Shown: one piece after another, positions 6,326 to 8,347 of the stretch
Position numbering within the stretch: position 1 is the first letter of the stretch
Layout of the letters: each line of letters opens with the position of its first letter
Origin: UMGS946 sp048421225
GTDB lineage: Bacteria; Bacillota; Clostridia; Christensenellales; CAG-138
DNA length: 8,347 nucleotides
Direction of reading: 5' to 3'
Assembly: GCA_048421225.1 (NCBI GenBank)
Contig: DBFNRV010000087.1
Span: 1-8,347, forward strand
The notes under the pieces: generated by a model
Database searches by the model: none
What the model saw: the letters and a program-made list of their open reading frames with translations, nothing else
What the model was told of the DNA's origin: nothing
Program-made: the position numbers and the translations under genes

Positions 6326-6343
6326 TCCAACTTAATCCAACTT
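6326..6343 (+). repeat. 10-bp-phased direct repeat upstream of glgB
   Basis: TCCAACTT occurs at 6326-6333 and 6336-6343, one helical turn apart, ending 5 nt before the predicted glgB -35 box. The spacing suits a side-by-side protein dimer, so an activator or repressor site is possible. The surrounding 193-nt gap (6244-6436) is AT-rich, has small palindromes such as ATTATATAAT (6306-6315), shows no terminator after dapF that I can defend, and contains no gene. Confidence 0.35.
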
Positions 6344-6348
6344 GACGA

Positions 6349-6377
6349 TTGCTATTATAAATAAATTAGGGTACAAT
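6349..6377 (+). promoter_or_regulatory. Likely sigma-A-type promoter of glgB
   Basis: TTGCTA (6349-6354) and TACAAT (6372-6377) are separated by 17 nt, matching 4 of 6 and 5 of 6 of the consensus. Transcription would begin near 6384, about 55 nt before the start codon. A perfect TATAAT further down (6398-6403) has no matching -35 at the right distance. Confidence 0.5.
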
Positions 6378-6439
6378 ATATATTATTGATGGCATTGTAT
6401 AATAATGAAATGTTATTTTAGCAATGCAGCGGAGGAATG

Positions 6440-8311
6440 ATGCATCTTAATGATACCGAGCTCTACCTGTTTAACACAGGGGCGAATGCGTATTCGTACC
6501 GCGCCCTCGGATGCCACGGGTTCTTAGACGGCAATCAGAGGTGTTTCCGGTTTGCGGTGTGGGCGCCCAACGCCAGATATGTAAACGTAGTAGGCGACTT
6601 CAACGGATGGGACTGCACAAAGGGCGCAATGAGCAGGTGCGGTACAACCGGCGTATGGGAAGCTTTTTTGTATGATGCGCATCCCGGCGATTGTTACAAG
6701 TTTGCGATACTAACGCAGAGCGGCGAGCTGATATTTAAGGCTGATCCGTTCGCGTTTTACAGCCAGGCGCGGCCTGAAACCGCTTCGATTGTTGCGGATA
6801 TAGGCGGATATTCGTGGGGCGATTCGTCATACATGGAACTAAGGGCTGTAAAGGATCATATCAGGCGGCCGATGAGCATATATGAGGTTCACGCGGGTTC
6901 TTGGCGGGAAGGCATGACTTACAGGAGACTCGCCGACGAGCTTGTCCCTTATGTGAAAGAAATGGGATATACCCATATAGAGTTTATGCCGCTTGCCGAA
7001 CATCCGCTTGATGACAGCTGGGGCTATCAGGTCACGGGCTTTTTTTCCCCCACCTCAAGGTATGGTTCGCCGCATGATCTCATGTATCTGGTAGACAGCT
7101 GCCACCGCGAGGGAATAGGGGTAATACTCGACTGGGTGGGCGGGCATTTCCCAAGGGATGCGCATGGGCTGCGCGAGTTTGACGGCACCCCCATTTTCGA
7201 GCACCCCGATAGGCGGCGAAGCGAGCAGAAGCAATGGGGCACACTCCTTTTCAACTATGCCAAAAGCGAAGTGAGGAGCTTTCTAATTTCTAATGCCGTA
7301 TTCTGGCTTAACGAATATCATTTCGATGGTTTGAGAGCCGACGCGGTAAGCTGTATGCTCTATCTTGACTACGGCAGGGAACCTGGGGAGTGGGTGCCCA
7401 ACCAATATGGCGGGCGTGAGAACCTGGACGCTATACACTTTTTGGGAGAACTGTCTGAGGCAGTAAGCAGGGAATGCAAGGGCGCGCTGCTGATTGCAGA
7501 GGAGAGCACATCGTTTCCAAAGGTCACGGAAAAGCCGCCGGGCGGGCTGGGCTTTGATTTTAAGTGGAATATGGGCTTTATGAATGATACTCTATCCTAT
7601 ATGTCAATGGACAGCGTATACAGAAAATGGCACCACGATAAGCTGACGTTCCCGATGGTCTATGCGTTTACCGAGCATTTTATATTGCCTTTTTCGCACG
7701 ACGAGATAGTGCATGGCAAGCGTTCGTTGATAGGGCGGATGAATGGAACCTATGACGAAAAATTTGCGCAGTTAAGGCTTTTATACGTTTATCAGTACAC
7801 CCACCCGGGGAAGAAACTGTTGTTTATGGGCGGAGAGTTCGCCCAATTCATTGAGTGGGATTTTAAAAAACCGCTTGATTGGTTTTTGCTTAACTATCCC
7901 AGACATGTGGAAATGCAGTCCTATGTAAGGGCGCTAAACGAACTTTACAGCTCTACCCCGGCGCTGTATGGATGCGATGCGGGCTGGGATGGCTTTGAAT
8001 GGGTAAGCGTTGACGATCGTGAGAGGGGAATTATAGCATATATACGCACTGGACTTGAAGAGTGCGAGAGGGTAATTTGCGTTTTGAACTTTACCGCGCT
8101 GCCTGCCGAGAGCTATAGGCTTCGACTGAGCAAGCCGGCCGGCTTTAAAAGGCTGCTAAGTACCGCCGAGGCGCGATTTGGAGGATGGGACCTTGAACAT
8201 AACAGGTCGGTTTCAAGCTCTGTAGACGAACTTGGGTGCTTTGTGGATATTTCGATAGGAGGCTATGAGGGGGCTGTATGGCGCATGGAGGATACTAACG
8301 GCGGAGGTTGA
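6440..8311 (+). CDS. glgB: 1,4-alpha-glucan (glycogen) branching enzyme
   Basis: A GH13 branching enzyme that cuts alpha-1,4-glucan chains and re-attaches them by alpha-1,6 bonds during glycogen synthesis. Numbering from the ATG at 6437, it has an N-terminal CBM48 domain (about 34-112, with FAVWAPNA and GDFNGWD), then the catalytic barrel with YEVHAGSW (149-156), region I DWVGGHF (232-238), region II GLRADAV with nucleophile Asp302, region III AEES with acid/base Glu355, and region IV SHDEIVHGK with Asp422. A C-terminal beta domain follows from about 520. At 623-624 residues it is the shorter type without the extra N1 domain. Two ATGs are adjacent (6437 and 6440); GGAGG at 6431-6435 leaves 1 or 4 nt, so I prefer 6440. 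Region I has Gly where the family normally has Pro (DWVP). No other glycogen gene is visible in the window. Confidence 0.95.
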   Translation: MHLNDTELYLFNTGANAYSYRALGCHGFLDGNQRCFRFAVWAPNARYVNVVGDFNGWDCTKGAMSRCGTTGVWEAFLYDAHPGDCYKFAILTQSGELIFKADPFAFYSQARPETASIVADIGGYSWGDSSYMELRAVKDHIRRPMSIYEVHAGSWREGMTYRRLADELVPYVKEMGYTHIEFMPLAEHPLDDSWGYQVTGFFSPTSRYGSPHDLMYLVDSCHREGIGVILDWVGGHFPRDAHGLREFDGTPIFEHPDRRRSEQKQWGTLLFNYAKSEVRSFLISNAVFWLNEYHFDGLRADAVSCMLYLDYGREPGEWVPNQYGGRENLDAIHFLGELSEAVSRECKGALLIAEESTSFPKVTEKPPGGLGFDFKWNMGFMNDTLSYMSMDSVYRKWHHDKLTFPMVYAFTEHFILPFSHDEIVHGKRSLIGRMNGTYDEKFAQLRLLYVYQYTHPGKKLLFMGGEFAQFIEWDFKKPLDWFLLNYPRHVEMQSYVRALNELYSSTPALYGCDAGWDGFEWVSVDDRERGIIAYIRTGLEECERVICVLNFTALPAESYRLRLSKPAGFKRLLSTAEARFGGWDLEHNRSVSSSVDELGCFVDISIGGYEGAVWRMEDTNGGG

Positions 8312-8347
8312 GATTTTAAACAGCGCTAACGGCCGCCGGCCAGGATT

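Noticed and set aside
6244..6436. Riboswitch or small RNA in the dapF-glgB gap
   Set aside because: The gap is AT-rich with only short palindromes; no conserved riboswitch core or terminator-like stem with T-run was seen.
8265..8347. Possible start of a downstream gene overlapping the glgB end
   Set aside because: The +1 frame is open from an ATG at 8265 to the edge, and GGAGG occurs at 8303-8307, but that site is followed by no ATG, GTG or usable TTG (the TTG at 8308 hits a stop after two codons). The translation is not recognisable, so it cannot be supported.

Overview
The window looks like chromosomal DNA of an anaerobic Gram-positive bacterium of the Clostridia type. The evidence is strong GGAGG-type ribosome binding sites at nearly every gene, one TTG start, a CvpA-like membrane protein paired with a DUF5711-like anchored propeller protein, a DgkB/YegS-type lipid kinase, and a branching enzyme of the shorter type. 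Genus cannot be given from this sequence. No mobile element, CRISPR array, rRNA or tRNA was seen, and no gene looks recently transferred.

Layout. Positions 1-174 are a short non-coding stretch with an unusual density of repeats: a perfect 11-bp hairpin (17-45) that could fold as a pseudoknot over the start codon of a gene running off the left edge, a 9-bp inverted repeat (77-118) and a perfect tandem 9-mer (145-162). Positions 175-5198 hold a five-gene minus-strand cluster, in transcription order: lipid kinase, DUF5711-like anchored propeller protein, CvpA-family membrane protein, class I SAM methyltransferase, and a tandem double RluA-type pseudouridine synthase. Gaps between them are 47, 15 and 80 nt, and the last two genes overlap by 8 nt, so they are probably largely co-transcribed. 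A 214-nt divergent intergenic region (5199-5412) carries promoter-like sites facing both ways and a 12-bp GC palindrome. On the plus strand dapF (5413-6243) is followed by a 193-nt AT-rich gap with a promoter-like site, then glgB (6440-8311). The last 36 nt are not assignable.

How the genes work together. The minus-strand cluster mixes envelope functions (phosphatidate or related lipid phosphorylation, a four-helix membrane protein and its extracytoplasmic neighbour) with RNA modification (a methyltransferase and two fused pseudouridine synthase domains). DapF supplies meso-diaminopimelate for peptidoglycan and lysine. GlgB makes branched glycogen; its usual partners glgA, glgC and glgP are not in view.

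I do not see a clearly new biological system. The items most worth a second look are the single-chain double pseudouridine synthase with both catalytic aspartates intact, the pseudoknot-like element over a start codon at the left edge, and the CvpA/DUF5711 pair of unknown function.
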